In this document: positions 51,646 to 60,361 of the stretch, piece after piece | Position numbering within the stretch: position 1 is the stretch's first letter | How the letters are laid out: each line of letters starts with the position of its first letter | From: an uncultured Alphaproteobacteria bacterium | GTDB lineage: Bacteria > Pseudomonadota > Alphaproteobacteria > RF32 > CAG-239 | DNA: 61,016 nucleotides | Assembly (NCBI GenBank): GCA_947588655.1 | Contig: CANPYS010000006.1 | Span: forward strand, 1 to 61,016 | Direction: 5' to 3' | The notes under the pieces: model-generated | Told to the model about the DNA's origin: nothing | What the model saw: the letters and a program-made list of their open reading frames with translations, nothing else | Database searches by the model: none | Made by a program: the position numbers and the translations under genes

Positions 51646-54081
51646 ATGTCTATTACAAAATTGAAGCCCGAACAACTTTATCGCAAATGCGATCCGTCCA
51701 AATTTGACTTTAACTCTACGGCAGACTTGGAAGAAAGGCTCTCCGCTTTGGGGCAAGACAGAGCCATCAGCGCGGTGGAGCTTGGGATTAACATTAAGTC
51801 AAAGGGGTATAATCTGTTTTGTTTTGGACCTGAAGGCACGGGCAAAATGAGCCTTGTTAAGCGCATATTGGAAAAAGAATCCAAACAGCGCCCTACGCCT
51901 GACGATTGGGCTTATGTTTATAACTTTGAGGAAAATCACAAGCCAATTGCGTTACATTTTCCCGCTGGTCAGGCCTCTGATTTTGCAAAAGACGTTGATG
52001 ATCTTATTGAAACACTTAAAGATACGCTTCCTTCTTTGACAGAAAGTGAAGAATATAAAACAACCGTTCAGATTATTCATCAAAAATACAAGGCGAAAAA
52101 AGACGATTACATCAAAATTTTACAAAAAAAAGCCAAAGGGAAAAGCGTTTCGCTCCTGCACATGCCGGTAGGTTTGGTTGTCGCGCCGATTAAAGACGGC
52201 GAAGTTTTAAGTCCGGAGGCCTTTGATCAACTAAGCCCTCAGGAAAAGCAAAAAATTAGCGAAGATCTTAACGTGATGCAAGCCGAAATTGAAAACACTT
52301 CGCAAAATATGCCCCGTTGGGAAGAAAAACAAAAAGAAGAAATTGAGGCGCTTAAAGAAAAAATGGCGCGCCTTTTGATTGCCGCGCCCATTGATGAGTT
52401 GCGCAAAAAATATAAAGCTTTTAAATGCGCGTGTGATTTTTTGAGATCACTTCAAAAAAATATTTTGGACTCTCTTGACGAGTTTTTACCCGCGCCAGAC
52501 CAAACCCCCAACACCAATGAAGAAGACCCTTTAAGCCTGCTTTTAAGCCGTATGAACAAAAACGAAGAAGATAAATGGGCTAAGTTTAAGGTGAATGTGA
52601 TTGTTAAAAATCAGCCTGATGCCGGCGCGCCAATTGTTTTGCTTGATCACCCAACTCAGGGGAATTTGGTTGGCAAAGTGGAGCGCATTCAGCAATACGG
52701 CGCTTTGGTCACTGACTTTACGCTTATTAAGGCCGGCGCTCTTCATCAGGCGAACGGCGGATTTTTGCTCATTGACGCGCGCAAACTTTTGGTTCAGCCT
52801 TTTGCTTGGGATTCGTTAAAACGCGCTTTGGCTTCAAAATCTATTAAGATTGAAACCCCCGGCGATGAAACCTCCTTTACAACTATTTCGCTTGATCCAG
52901 AGCCTATTCCGTTAGATGTCAAAGTTATTTTAACCGGCGATGAAGAGCTTTACGAGCTCTTATCAGAGCGTGATCCTGATTTTTCTGATTATTTTAAGGT
53001 TGAGGCCGATTTTGGCATGGTTATGGATCGCACTGAAGAAAATGAAATTGAATACGCCAAGCTTATTGGTTCGCTTTCCAAGAAAAAGAACATCCGTTCC
53101 TTAAACAAGCAGGCTGTCGCTAAAATTATTGAGCATGCCTCGCGTTTGGCAGATGATTCTGAAAAACTAACCGCGCACATTACCTCTATTGGCGATTTAT
53201 TGCGCGAGGCAGATTATTGGGCGAGCAAGTCTAATGCCAAGCAAATTGGCAAAAATCACGTCATTCAGGCGATTGAAGCTCAAATTTATCGTTCAGATCG
53301 CATTAACAAAGCTATGCTGGAACAAATTGACAAAGGCACGATTTTAATGGACGTGAAAGGCGAGCGCGTGGGGCAAATTAACGGTTTGGTCGTTTATAAC
53401 TTTTCGCGCAATTCTTTCGGCAAGCCGGCGCGCATTACAACGCAGGTTCGCATGGGTAGCGGCGAGTTTGTGGACATTGAGCGCGAAATTGAAATGAGCG
53501 GCCCGATCCACACCAAAGGCGTTTTGATTTTGCAATCGCTTCTTTCTAACCGTTTTGCTAAGCGCAAACCCTTATCGCTTTCGGCTTCCATTGTGTTTGA
53601 ACAATCTTATGGCGGCGTTGACGGCGACAGTGCGTCTTCTACCGAATATTATTGCTTGCTTTCAGCTATTTCAGGACTTCCTATCAAGCAAAGCATTGCC
53701 GTCACAGGTTCTATTAATCAGTTTGGCGAAGTTCAGCCGATTGGCGGTGTCAATGAAAAGATTGAGGGCTTTTTTGAAGTTTGCAAATATAACGGTTTAA
53801 CCGGCGAGCAAGGCGTTGTTATTCCGCGGACAAACGTTTCAAACCTGATGCTTAAGGAAGAAATTGTGGAGGCTGTCCAAAACAATATGTTCCATATTTG
53901 GGCGGTAGATACCGTTGATGACGGTATTGAGATTTTGACAGGTGTGAAAGCTGGCAAGCTTGATAAAAACGGCAAATATCCCAAAGGCTCGGTCAACGAT
54001 TTGGTTCAAAAGAGCTTGGACGATTATTACCGCTGTTATGTTCACTTTGTTCAAGAAACGCACGGCGTGGTGCAATCATAA
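51646..54081 (+). CDS. LonB-like AAA+ ATP-dependent protease (AAA_32 / Lon_C)
   Basis: I choose ATG 51646 (MSITKLKPEQLYRKCDP) after AAAGGAA, 811 residues. An N-terminal AAA+ module (Walker A FGPEGTGKMS, where the usual T/S after GK is Met then Ser), a long helical insert, then FLLIDARKLLVQPFAWDSLK and the LonB lid. The C-terminal Lon protease domain has catalytic Ser in GVDGDSASSTEYY and Lys in GGVNEKIEGFFE. This is the family of soluble bacterial LonB-like/AAA_32 proteases distinct from canonical Lon; substrates unknown. Confidence 0.87.
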   Translation: MSITKLKPEQLYRKCDPSKFDFNSTADLEERLSALGQDRAISAVELGINIKSKGYNLFCFGPEGTGKMSLVKRILEKESKQRPTPDDWAYVYNFEENHKPIALHFPAGQASDFAKDVDDLIETLKDTLPSLTESEEYKTTVQIIHQKYKAKKDDYIKILQKKAKGKSVSLLHMPVGLVVAPIKDGEVLSPEAFDQLSPQEKQKISEDLNVMQAEIENTSQNMPRWEEKQKEEIEALKEKMARLLIAAPIDELRKKYKAFKCACDFLRSLQKNILDSLDEFLPAPDQTPNTNEEDPLSLLLSRMNKNEEDKWAKFKVNVIVKNQPDAGAPIVLLDHPTQGNLVGKVERIQQYGALVTDFTLIKAGALHQANGGFLLIDARKLLVQPFAWDSLKRALASKSIKIETPGDETSFTTISLDPEPIPLDVKVILTGDEELYELLSERDPDFSDYFKVEADFGMVMDRTEENEIEYAKLIGSLSKKKNIRSLNKQAVAKIIEHASRLADDSEKLTAHITSIGDLLREADYWASKSNAKQIGKNHVIQAIEAQIYRSDRINKAMLEQIDKGTILMDVKGERVGQINGLVVYNFSRNSFGKPARITTQVRMGSGEFVDIEREIEMSGPIHTKGVLILQSLLSNRFAKRKPLSLSASIVFEQSYGGVDGDSASSTEYYCLLSAISGLPIKQSIAVTGSINQFGEVQPIGGVNEKIEGFFEVCKYNGLTGEQGVVIPRTNVSNLMLKEEIVEAVQNNMFHIWAVDTVDDGIEILTGVKAGKLDKNGKYPKGSVNDLVQKSLDDYYRCYVHFVQETHGVVQS

Positions 54082-54537
54082 TCAGTCGCCCAAAAAATTA
54101 TTAATCCGCTCGGTTAAGTATTGTTCATAATCTTCGGAGGCTTCTATCAAATTTTGCGGATTAGCAATTTTTTGATAACCCAAGCTTTGCCCGTCCTGCA
54201 CCTTAACCAGCACCACCGAAAGCGGCGCGCTTAAATTATAAGCGTTGATGAAGTCGTATTCTTCATCGTTTTGATAATCTATCACAAAAAGACTGTATTT
54301 GCCCGCGTAATACTGATTATAAATTTGTTCTGTCAGCGCAATTGTTTCAGGGCATTGATAGCACTGATTTCCATTATAAAAAATGTAAATGATTGATTTG
54401 TTTTTGTTGCCGTCTTGAGCCGCAAAATACTCGTTTAACGGCTGATTAGGCGCAAAATTGCCCTCAAAAGCCGGTTGCGCCCATACTGAAACATAAACCA
54501 ATGCCACCAAAACAAATGCCAAAAAAAGTTGCTTCAT
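54082..54537 (-). CDS. Periplasmic thioredoxin-like protein
   Basis: 151 residues with a signal peptide (FLAFVLVALVYVSVWAQ). YIFYNGNQCYQCPETIALTE places a CYQC redox pair after a beta strand, as in thioredoxin folds; NLSAPLSVVLVKVQDG fits the cis-Pro strand. Likely a periplasmic thiol-disulfide protein, though its overall similarity to known families is weak. 13 nt downstream of pepP in the same direction. Confidence 0.68.
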   Translation of the reverse strand: MKQLFLAFVLVALVYVSVWAQPAFEGNFAPNQPLNEYFAAQDGNKNKSIIYIFYNGNQCYQCPETIALTEQIYNQYYAGKYSLFVIDYQNDEEYDFINAYNLSAPLSVVLVKVQDGQSLGYQKIANPQNLIEASEDYEQYLTERINNFLGD

Positions 54538-54550
54538 TTTCCCTCCGCTT

Positions 54551-56230
54551 TTAGATAAGCGGGGAGCAGGCAGCTTTCAACCATTCGGCTTCATTTTTAT
54601 CCATATAAGGGGCTAAACAACGCCATACATTTTGATGATAATTGTTCAGCCATTCCCGTTCCCCGTCACTCAAGAGGTATGGATTGACGAGCTTTTTATC
54701 AATAGGAATTAAGGTTAGGTTCTCAAACTTTAAAAAGCCCTTCTGCTTGGCGGTCACGCTATAAACCAAATTTTCAAGACGGATGCCGTATTTATTTTCC
54801 AGATAATACCCCGGCTCTATGGATGTGACGTAATTTGCATTCATGTGTGAGGTGGTATTGAGATTCATGTTAAAGGGACCTTCATGCACATTTAAAAAAT
54901 ACCCTACGCCGTGCCCCGTGCCGTGGCTATAATCTTTGCCCTCTTGCCACATAACCGATCGTGCCAAAACATCAAGCGACCGCCCTGACGCATTTTCAGG
55001 GAAAACCGCCGTGGCAAGCCGAATATGCGCTTTTAAAACCAACGTGAAATCGTTTATCATCTGTTTTGAGGGCTTACCAATAGCAATTGTACGCGTCACA
55101 TCTGTTGTGCCGTTTAAGTATTGTCCGCCGCTATCTAAAAGCAACACAGAATTTTTTTCCAACGGTTCATTTGTTTTTTTAGAGGGCTGATAATGCACAA
55201 TCGCGGCATGCGCCCCTGTCGCGGCAATGGTGGCAAAGCTTTCAGACACAAACAAAGGTCTTTTCGCGCGAAATTCATGCAGTTTTTCAACCACGTCAAG
55301 TTCTGTGAGCTTATTTCTCTTTTGTTGATGAAGCCAATACAAAAACTTTGTCACAGCAATACCGTCTTGCAAATGCGCCTCTTGATAACCTTTCAGCTCC
55401 GTTTTGTTTTTGGTGGCTTTCATATTTAAAAGCGGATTAAAAAACAATCTTCTAAAGTTTATACCTTTGACCATGTCAAGCATTTTTTGGGGTGTGGTGT
55501 CAGGGTTATACAAAATGGTTTTGCCTTTGTATCGTTCTAAAACTTTTTTAAGCGCTTTCATCGGTAATATTATGCCAAACCCTTGAACATCATCGGCAAA
55601 AAGCTGAACGCCGCCTTGGCGGTTTAACAAGGCATAAGCTCTTAAAACCGGTGTATAAGGGAGCAAAACTGAGCGCAAATTGCATAGCCACGAAACATCA
55701 TCAGCCGCTGAGATAAGCAAAGCATCAGCCCCTTGGAGCAAAGATTTTGCAACGCTCTCACATTTTTCTTGAGCGCTTAGTTTTGTATATTTTAAGTCGT
55801 GCTGATAAACCTTTGACGGTGGCACAGGCACTGAGGGCAAAACTTCTTCAGCCGGTTTAAGCCCGATTTTACCAGCATAAAACGACACGTCTGATGCCGA
55901 AACACACCATGGATTATAGCAAAGTGTTTTGATTTTGTTATTGGCGCAAAGCGTGACAACATCTACCGTAAAGCTTTGGCTGTCTACGACCGTTATTTTT
56001 TTGCGCTTTGTTTCAAGACGCGCCTGAATAGCATAACGTCCGTCAACCAAAAGCCACGCTTTGGAAGGCGTCACAAGAAGCACGCCCGCCGAGCCTGTAA
56101 AGCCAGTAAGTTCTAAAATTTTGTTTTCAGAATCTAAAATATCTTGATTGAGGAACATATTATCATGCGTTACCAAAAAGGCCTGTAACCCTCTTTGTCT
56201 TAATTTAAGTTGAAATTCCGCTAATTTCAT
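54551..56230 (-). CDS. pepP: Xaa-Pro aminopeptidase (M24B)
   Basis: 559 residues, the long form with two creatinase-like N-terminal domains, as in alphaproteobacterial and eukaryotic aminopeptidase P. Metal ligands are visible: Asp in LLLDSGGQYLNGTTDVTRT (two), His in HGTGHGVGYFLNVHEG, Glu in TSIEPGYY and Glu in YGIRLENLVY. It removes N-terminal residues preceding proline, in the cytoplasm. Overlaps prmA by 4 nt. Confidence 0.93.
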   Translation of the reverse strand: MKLAEFQLKLRQRGLQAFLVTHDNMFLNQDILDSENKILELTGFTGSAGVLLVTPSKAWLLVDGRYAIQARLETKRKKITVVDSQSFTVDVVTLCANNKIKTLCYNPWCVSASDVSFYAGKIGLKPAEEVLPSVPVPPSKVYQHDLKYTKLSAQEKCESVAKSLLQGADALLISAADDVSWLCNLRSVLLPYTPVLRAYALLNRQGGVQLFADDVQGFGIILPMKALKKVLERYKGKTILYNPDTTPQKMLDMVKGINFRRLFFNPLLNMKATKNKTELKGYQEAHLQDGIAVTKFLYWLHQQKRNKLTELDVVEKLHEFRAKRPLFVSESFATIAATGAHAAIVHYQPSKKTNEPLEKNSVLLLDSGGQYLNGTTDVTRTIAIGKPSKQMINDFTLVLKAHIRLATAVFPENASGRSLDVLARSVMWQEGKDYSHGTGHGVGYFLNVHEGPFNMNLNTTSHMNANYVTSIEPGYYLENKYGIRLENLVYSVTAKQKGFLKFENLTLIPIDKKLVNPYLLSDGEREWLNNYHQNVWRCLAPYMDKNEAEWLKAACSPLI

Positions 56231-57105
56231 TTTTTCCTCTCAATCAAAAGGGCATGCCAATGATCTAGGTGCCACTTTTTTTGAACACGCAAGCCTTGCT
56301 CTTTATAAGCGTCTGCCACCCAATCTTCCTGTCCGTCAATAAAGCCTGACAACACGGCATGACCGCCAACTGACAGGCTGTCTTTAAGGGCTTGCGACAT
56401 ATCTATTAAAGGGCGCGCCAAAATATTTGCTAAAATAATGTCATAAGGTTTGTTTTGAAGGACCTCAGGCGTATTAAAACCATCGCCGCAAGCGGTTTGG
56501 ATGTTTTTTGAAACGCGGTTTAACGTGGCGTTTTTAGTTGTGACGCGCACGGCCTCGGGGTCAATATCCGCCGCCATAATTTTTGGTTTATCCGCACGCC
56601 ATATTTTTGCCGCCGCCACTGATAAAATGCCCGTACCTGTGCCCATATCCAAAATTTGCGCGTGCTTTGCCCCTAAATCAAACAAATAACTTAAAGCATT
56701 AAGGCACAAGCAAGTTGTTTGATGATTAGAGCCAAAAGCTGTTGCCGCATTAATCTTAAGCACAATGTTTGTGGTATCTTCCGGCTTTTCATCGGCGCTA
56801 CAAACATAAAACCGGCCTGTTTCAAAGCTATCAAAAGAGGCAACCGCGTTATTGAGCCAATCTTCCTCACGTAAAACTTTAATTTGATAGCTTGGCAACT
56901 CAATATGTTGTTTAAGAGCGGCACTCTCCAGCTTTTTTGGCGAAAAGCCTGTTAAAGCATAGCCAACCCATTGAGATTTGCCCTTCGCAACATAGTTACA
57001 CACCACCACATCAAAAAAATTTTCCAAAAACAATTTTACCTTGATGGGCAATCGGTATGAAGGGTTAAACTCTACTAAAATGCAATCTGATGTCTTATTT
57101 TCCAT
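56227..57105 (-). CDS. prmA: Ribosomal protein L11 methyltransferase
   Basis: ATG 57105 (MENKTSDCILVEF) gives 292 residues; the track start is 24 nt further upstream. SAM-binding motif ILDMGTGTGILSVAAAKI, ADIDPEAVRVTTKNA and the characteristic DIILANILARPLIDM. PrmA trimethylates ribosomal protein L11. The prmA-pepP order is seen in other alphaproteobacteria. Confidence 0.92.
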   Translation of the reverse strand: MENKTSDCILVEFNPSYRLPIKVKLFLENFFDVVVCNYVAKGKSQWVGYALTGFSPKKLESAALKQHIELPSYQIKVLREEDWLNNAVASFDSFETGRFYVCSADEKPEDTTNIVLKINAATAFGSNHQTTCLCLNALSYLFDLGAKHAQILDMGTGTGILSVAAAKIWRADKPKIMAADIDPEAVRVTTKNATLNRVSKNIQTACGDGFNTPEVLQNKPYDIILANILARPLIDMSQALKDSLSVGGHAVLSGFIDGQEDWVADAYKEQGLRVQKKWHLDHWHALLIERKK

Positions 57106-57185
57106 TTTCGTTATCTTTTTGTTTACCAAATTAGTTTATAACATACTTAAATTGAAGTTTAAACCTTATTTAAGAGATTATGCCA

Positions 57186-57944
57186 ATGAAAAAATTGATT
57201 ACCGTTGCGACTCTTTGTTTTTTAACCGCTTGTGTTTATGCCGGCGATGTTAATTTTATGCCGTCTAGAAATAAAGTCTTTTCTTTTTGGAACACCACGA
57301 AAATCCGCTTTTATGATAAAGATACGGAACGTTCGCTGGCTTCTGTTCAGGAAGTTACGGAAGAAAACGTTGAACATGGCGTTGTTCAAACCGTGCAAAC
57401 AGGTGGTTTAATGGCATCAGCTCAGACAAACCGCACCAGCACTTATGAATTTGAAGTGCTTAAAGCCAACAAAAAAGCTGTTTTGAACTCCACATATTCG
57501 CCTTTCTTTATTGAAAAAGACAAGTTTTATAGACCCTTCGGCGAAGTCAAAATTAACGATGAGGCTTATATGCTGGTTAAGCAGAAAAACAACGGCGATA
57601 TTTTAATTGTTGCCGGCGATGGGCAAATTTATAATCATATCGGGCGCATGGTTGATGGTCGTTTGGCGATTTTGAGATCAGATATTTTTATAGAGCCTGA
57701 AGATGTCCGTTTATCGCCTGCGGTTGAAACCGTAACCGATGTTGAAAACAATGTCGGCGGATTTGAGCTTTATTATGCTGGTCTTGAAGATGATGAAATG
57801 ACTTTCTCTTATTCCACACTCGGACCGGACGGTGAAACGGAAACTTATAGCTTTCCGGTTGATGAGCGCTTTGTTGAAATTGAAGACTTAGCCTTTGAAG
57901 TTTTAGAAGTTGATTATAACAACATCACTTTTGTCTTGAATTAA
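57186..57944 (+). CDS. Lipoprotein of unknown function
   Basis: ATG 57186 (MKKLITVATLCFLTAC) is preferred over 57180 because AAGAGA is then correctly spaced; 252 residues. Lipobox LTAC at residues 12-15. The mature part looks beta-rich with many aromatic/charged alternations (NNGDILIVAGDGQIYNHIGR). No family recognised. Divergent from prmA and followed by a strong bidirectional terminator. Confidence 0.72.
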   Translation: MKKLITVATLCFLTACVYAGDVNFMPSRNKVFSFWNTTKIRFYDKDTERSLASVQEVTEENVEHGVVQTVQTGGLMASAQTNRTSTYEFEVLKANKKAVLNSTYSPFFIEKDKFYRPFGEVKINDEAYMLVKQKNNGDILIVAGDGQIYNHIGRMVDGRLAILRSDIFIEPEDVRLSPAVETVTDVENNVGGFELYYAGLEDDEMTFSYSTLGPDGETETYSFPVDERFVEIEDLAFEVLEVDYNNITFVLN

Positions 57945-57960
57945 AAATTTTCACACAAAA

Positions 57961-57993
57961 AAACAGCGTTCCCGTAAGGGAGCGCTGTTTTAT
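57961..57993. terminator. Bidirectional terminator
   Basis: AACAGCG-TTCCC / GGGA-GCGCTGTT stem with T-runs on both strands, between the convergent genes ending at 57944 and 58012. Confidence 0.88.
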
Positions 57994-58011
57994 TCATAGT
58001 AATAGTTTGGC

Positions 58012-58830
58012 TCAGAGCCGCCCTTTGTAGGCGGCCTTTTTGTTGGGCGAAGTCCAATGGCCTCGTTTGAGACCAAAAACCCAACCCACGGTAACGTCTG
58101 CAAAGACGTTACTCTTCGTCACGTTCCAGAACGCGTCTGGAATAACTTTGACGCCGGCGCGCACCACGAAGGCGTGCGGCTTGGCAAAGTTATTGTGACG
58201 ATACTCAAGCCCGCCTCCAAAGGCGAGTCCTGAGCCTTTATGGTCAACGTACCTCACGTACTGTTGACCATCGCCGTCGGTTACATTATCAACCAGCTGT
58301 TTATGCTGGTCAAAAATGTAGCCTACCTCCCCGAAGAGGGAGAGGCAGTGCCGCCACGGCTTGGGATAAATTACATTCACGTGCAGGGCCGCATTGGCCA
58401 TGTACGTGAAGAATTTATCCCCGGAGTCTATGGACTCCTTATTCAGGAGCCTATAGGATACTCCGGTTGACACCCGATACGACAGGTGTTTCCCGTCGTA
58501 TCGGAAGCCAACGAAGGCTTCCGGCGAGAAGTGATCCTCGCGGGAGATGTAATTCCCGCCGAGATCAACTTCTATGCCGATACCGGTGACCTTGGATATT
58601 TCCAAGATCTCGCCGTTATCGGCGAACCGAACAACCTGGAAATATTCCTTGTTGTTCAGTTTCTTTGCGTAATCCACCACCGTGGGGTGGTAGGTTACGC
58701 TGTCTTTTACGGCCACCGTGTCCGCGACGGCAGCTGTGAGGCTGTCGGTGGTGGAAACGGTGGCATTAGCCGGAACTATAGCCGCGGAAAAAAGGGCGGC
58801 AGCAAATAAGAAAAGACTATTCTTTCTCAT
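58012..58830 (-). CDS. Exported outer-membrane beta-barrel protein encoded by hairpin-tiled DNA
   Basis: 272 residues: signal peptide (MRKNSLFLFAAALFSAAIVPANA), a Thr/Val/Asp-rich segment, then barrel-like strands (IGIEVDLGGNYISREDHFSP, FVGFRYDGKHLSYRVSTGVS, GGGLEYRHNNF, FADVTVGWVFGLKRGHW). I do not recognise a named family; the style resembles Bacteroidota barrels. There is no ribosome site, only an A/T-rich leader. The DNA is densely packed with perfect inverted repeats from 58091 to 58751, unlike all core genes here. The minus strand is chosen over antisense ORFs because only it shows a signal peptide and barrel pattern. Confidence 0.78.
   Translation of the reverse strand: MRKNSLFLFAAALFSAAIVPANATVSTTDSLTAAVADTVAVKDSVTYHPTVVDYAKKLNNKEYFQVVRFADNGEILEISKVTGIGIEVDLGGNYISREDHFSPEAFVGFRYDGKHLSYRVSTGVSYRLLNKESIDSGDKFFTYMANAALHVNVIYPKPWRHCLSLFGEVGYIFDQHKQLVDNVTDGDGQQYVRYVDHKGSGLAFGGGLEYRHNNFAKPHAFVVRAGVKVIPDAFWNVTKSNVFADVTVGWVFGLKRGHWTSPNKKAAYKGRL
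58091..58751. repeat. Hairpin tiling within the barrel gene
   Basis: Back-to-back perfect stems: 9 bp at 58091-58112, 7 bp at 58124-58142, 8 plus 4 bp at 58241-58270, 6 bp at 58292-58310, 9 bp with bulge at 58321-58346, nested at 58378-58408. Further along: 6 bp at 58423-58438, 10 bp at 58474-58504, 7 bp at 58503-58522, 5 bp at 58524-58541 and 58541-58558, nested at 58561-58611, 6 bp at 58610-58625, 7 bp at 58629-58657, 6 bp at 58676-58691, 6 bp at 58713-58751. Confidence 0.88.
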
Positions 58831-58873
58831 ATCTGTGTTTTTTTTATTTTTTTATTTATTCCCGATTATTGTT
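58831..58873 (-). promoter_or_regulatory. A/T-rich spacer without hairpins or Shine-Dalgarno
   Basis: The 43-nt gap reads, on the minus strand, as long A runs (ataaaaaaataaaaaaaaca) directly before ATG. Translation start by an A-rich leader without SD is typical of Bacteroidota and unlike the AGGAG sites elsewhere in this window. Confidence 0.6.
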
Positions 58874-60361
58874 TTACTTCAAGCACACCGTCGGGTTCCC
58901 GTTGTGTTGAATAATAAGTTCACCGCTTTCGCCAAAGCTGTAGCTATAGTCGTTCATATAAACGCTATAGTTACCACCTCTCCAGCCCCAGATCTTAAGA
59001 TCAAAGGACGGGACGATGGCTTTCTTACTACCATTTTCATAGTAGTAAGCGCCCTTTGCTTCGTCGCGAGCGACAGCCGGACGCCAGCAGTTGCCATTCC
59101 ACCAAGCACTGTTGTACTCTGTGGAATAGTTGCCGGTTACGAAATTTCCCGAGAGGATAACCTCAAGGGTTATTTCATCGTTTAAACCGACAACGCCACA
59201 CACTGCGCCGTTTGATGTCGTCAGACACCATGCTTTAACAGCATAATGTCCACCGACATTATCGGCGGGAGCAGCGGATACGGCAAACCCCTTAATTTCA
59301 CCCCATTCAGCCGGCGTGTTCTTTTCAAACACTTTCGGCTGCTCTTCCTCCTGTTCAGAAGGAGTGGGATTAACCTGTTCCGGATCTTTCTCCGGTTCTA
59401 CAGGCGTAACGTCAACGACGGGGTCGTCGTTGTCGTTATCTTTATCGGAGTCGTCGCCAGTGGCGGGTTCGTCGCCAGCGGGGTCGTCGTCAGACGGCTC
59501 GTCAGCGGGGTCGTCGTCGCCAGTGGCGGGTTCGTCGCCAGCGGGTTCGTCAGACGGCTCGTCAGCGGGGTCGTCGTCGGAATCGTCGGGATTGAGGTCA
59601 GGCACATCCGGTGTTACCACCGTGGTGTCTTTCGGCTCGGGTTGAACCGAGTCGTTTCTTTCCACGAGAAGAACTCGTGAGAAAGAAATTTCTACCTCTT
59701 TTTCTTTGGTTTCTAACTCTATACCGTTTTCACGGTAAACGTTGATAATAACATTCAAATTTACATGAATGTTATTCACCAAAGAATCTTCTGTTTCATC
59801 CTCAGAGCAATCCATGCCCAAGAATGAAACTTCGGAAATCTCGGCGTATCCGAGGGTGTCCTCACCAAGGATACCCTTTTCATTTTTTACAGACACCTTA
59901 ATGGTATCTGCGTCAAACGAAAAAGCATATTCCCGGTTGGATTTCCTCAACTCCAGTCCGCCCTCTTTAACAGAGGTGGTATCCAGAGCCGAGGCGCTCT
60001 CCTCGGTTTCAACGACTCCCAACTCCTCGCGGTTGGATACATACCGAGTTGCCGGTACGTTCCAACTCATGACAGAGTTGGTGGCCACCCGACGCTCAGT
60101 CGCGTCGGCGGAGGAGGAACTCAACTCCACAACGTTGAGTTGCTCAACGTTGAGAGTGGAGTCTTCTATTTCAACTCCATACGAGAAGCTCGTACGGAGA
60201 AGAATAGAATTCTCCTCTACCACCGTGTCGCGTTGTGCAGGCACAGCGATGGTTTCCAATTGTCCTCCCAACCCCTCCGAATCCACGCAAGAGGTCATTC
60301 CAAAAGCCGCAATAAAAAGGCTGGCGGCTGCGATTAAGTAACTTTTTGCTACTTTTTTCAT
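58874..60361 (-). CDS. Lipoprotein with Asp/Pro/Glu repeat linker, encoded by hairpin-tiled DNA
   Basis: 495 residues. Lipoprotein signal with lipobox GMTSC around residue 25, reading like Bacteroidota lipoproteins (LFIAAFGMTSCVDSEG). An N-terminal region (about 30-235) rich in beta strands and Ser/Thr, a low-complexity DPADEPSDEPAGDEPATG-type linker (about 245-335), and a C-terminal domain of about 150 residues rich in Trp/Tyr/Gly (AWWNGNCWRPAVARDEAKGA). No family recognised; a surface-exposed lipoprotein is likely. It has no Shine-Dalgarno. The coding DNA is tiled by inverted repeats along its whole length. It is probably co-transcribed with the barrel gene 43 nt downstream. Confidence 0.78.
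   Translation of the reverse strand: MKKVAKSYLIAAASLFIAAFGMTSCVDSEGLGGQLETIAVPAQRDTVVEENSILLRTSFSYGVEIEDSTLNVEQLNVVELSSSSADATERRVATNSVMSWNVPATRYVSNREELGVVETEESASALDTTSVKEGGLELRKSNREYAFSFDADTIKVSVKNEKGILGEDTLGYAEISEVSFLGMDCSEDETEDSLVNNIHVNLNVIINVYRENGIELETKEKEVEISFSRVLLVERNDSVQPEPKDTTVVTPDVPDLNPDDSDDDPADEPSDEPAGDEPATGDDDPADEPSDDDPAGDEPATGDDSDKDNDNDDPVVDVTPVEPEKDPEQVNPTPSEQEEEQPKVFEKNTPAEWGEIKGFAVSAAPADNVGGHYAVKAWCLTTSNGAVCGVVGLNDEITLEVILSGNFVTGNYSTEYNSAWWNGNCWRPAVARDEAKGAYYYENGSKKAIVPSFDLKIWGWRGGNYSVYMNDYSYSFGESGELIIQHNGNPTVCLK
58940..60248. repeat. Hairpin tiling within the lipoprotein gene
   Basis: Examples: three-part 13-bp stem at 58940-58974, 8 bp at 59024-59049, 6 bp at 59157-59173, 8 bp at 59243-59262, 7 bp at 59413-59432, 14 bp with one bulge at 59655-59688, 6 bp at 59722-59737, 11 bp at 59747-59776, 8 bp with one mismatch at 59854-59876. 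Further: 6 bp at 59989-60006, 5 bp at 60042-60057, 7 bp at 60062-60081, 7 bp at 60089-60108, nested 9 plus 7 bp at 60124-60162, 6 plus 4 plus 5 bp at 60164-60209. Confidence 0.88.
59445..59585 (-). repeat. Tandem repeats encoding the Asp/Pro/Glu linker
   Basis: Two copies of roughly 65-72 bp (GTCGCCAGTGGCGGGTTCG ... GACGGCTCGTCAGCGGGG) encode DPADEPSD-(D/E)-PAGDEPATGDD-type units. Slippage here would change linker length in frame. Confidence 0.8.

Noticed and set aside
59769-60341. 190-aa plus-strand ORF opposite the lipoprotein gene, and 58486-58809 opposite the barrel gene
   Set aside because: No signal peptide, ribosome site or domain; strand symmetry created by dense inverted repeats keeps antisense frames open. 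The minus-strand frames have signal peptides and a lipobox.
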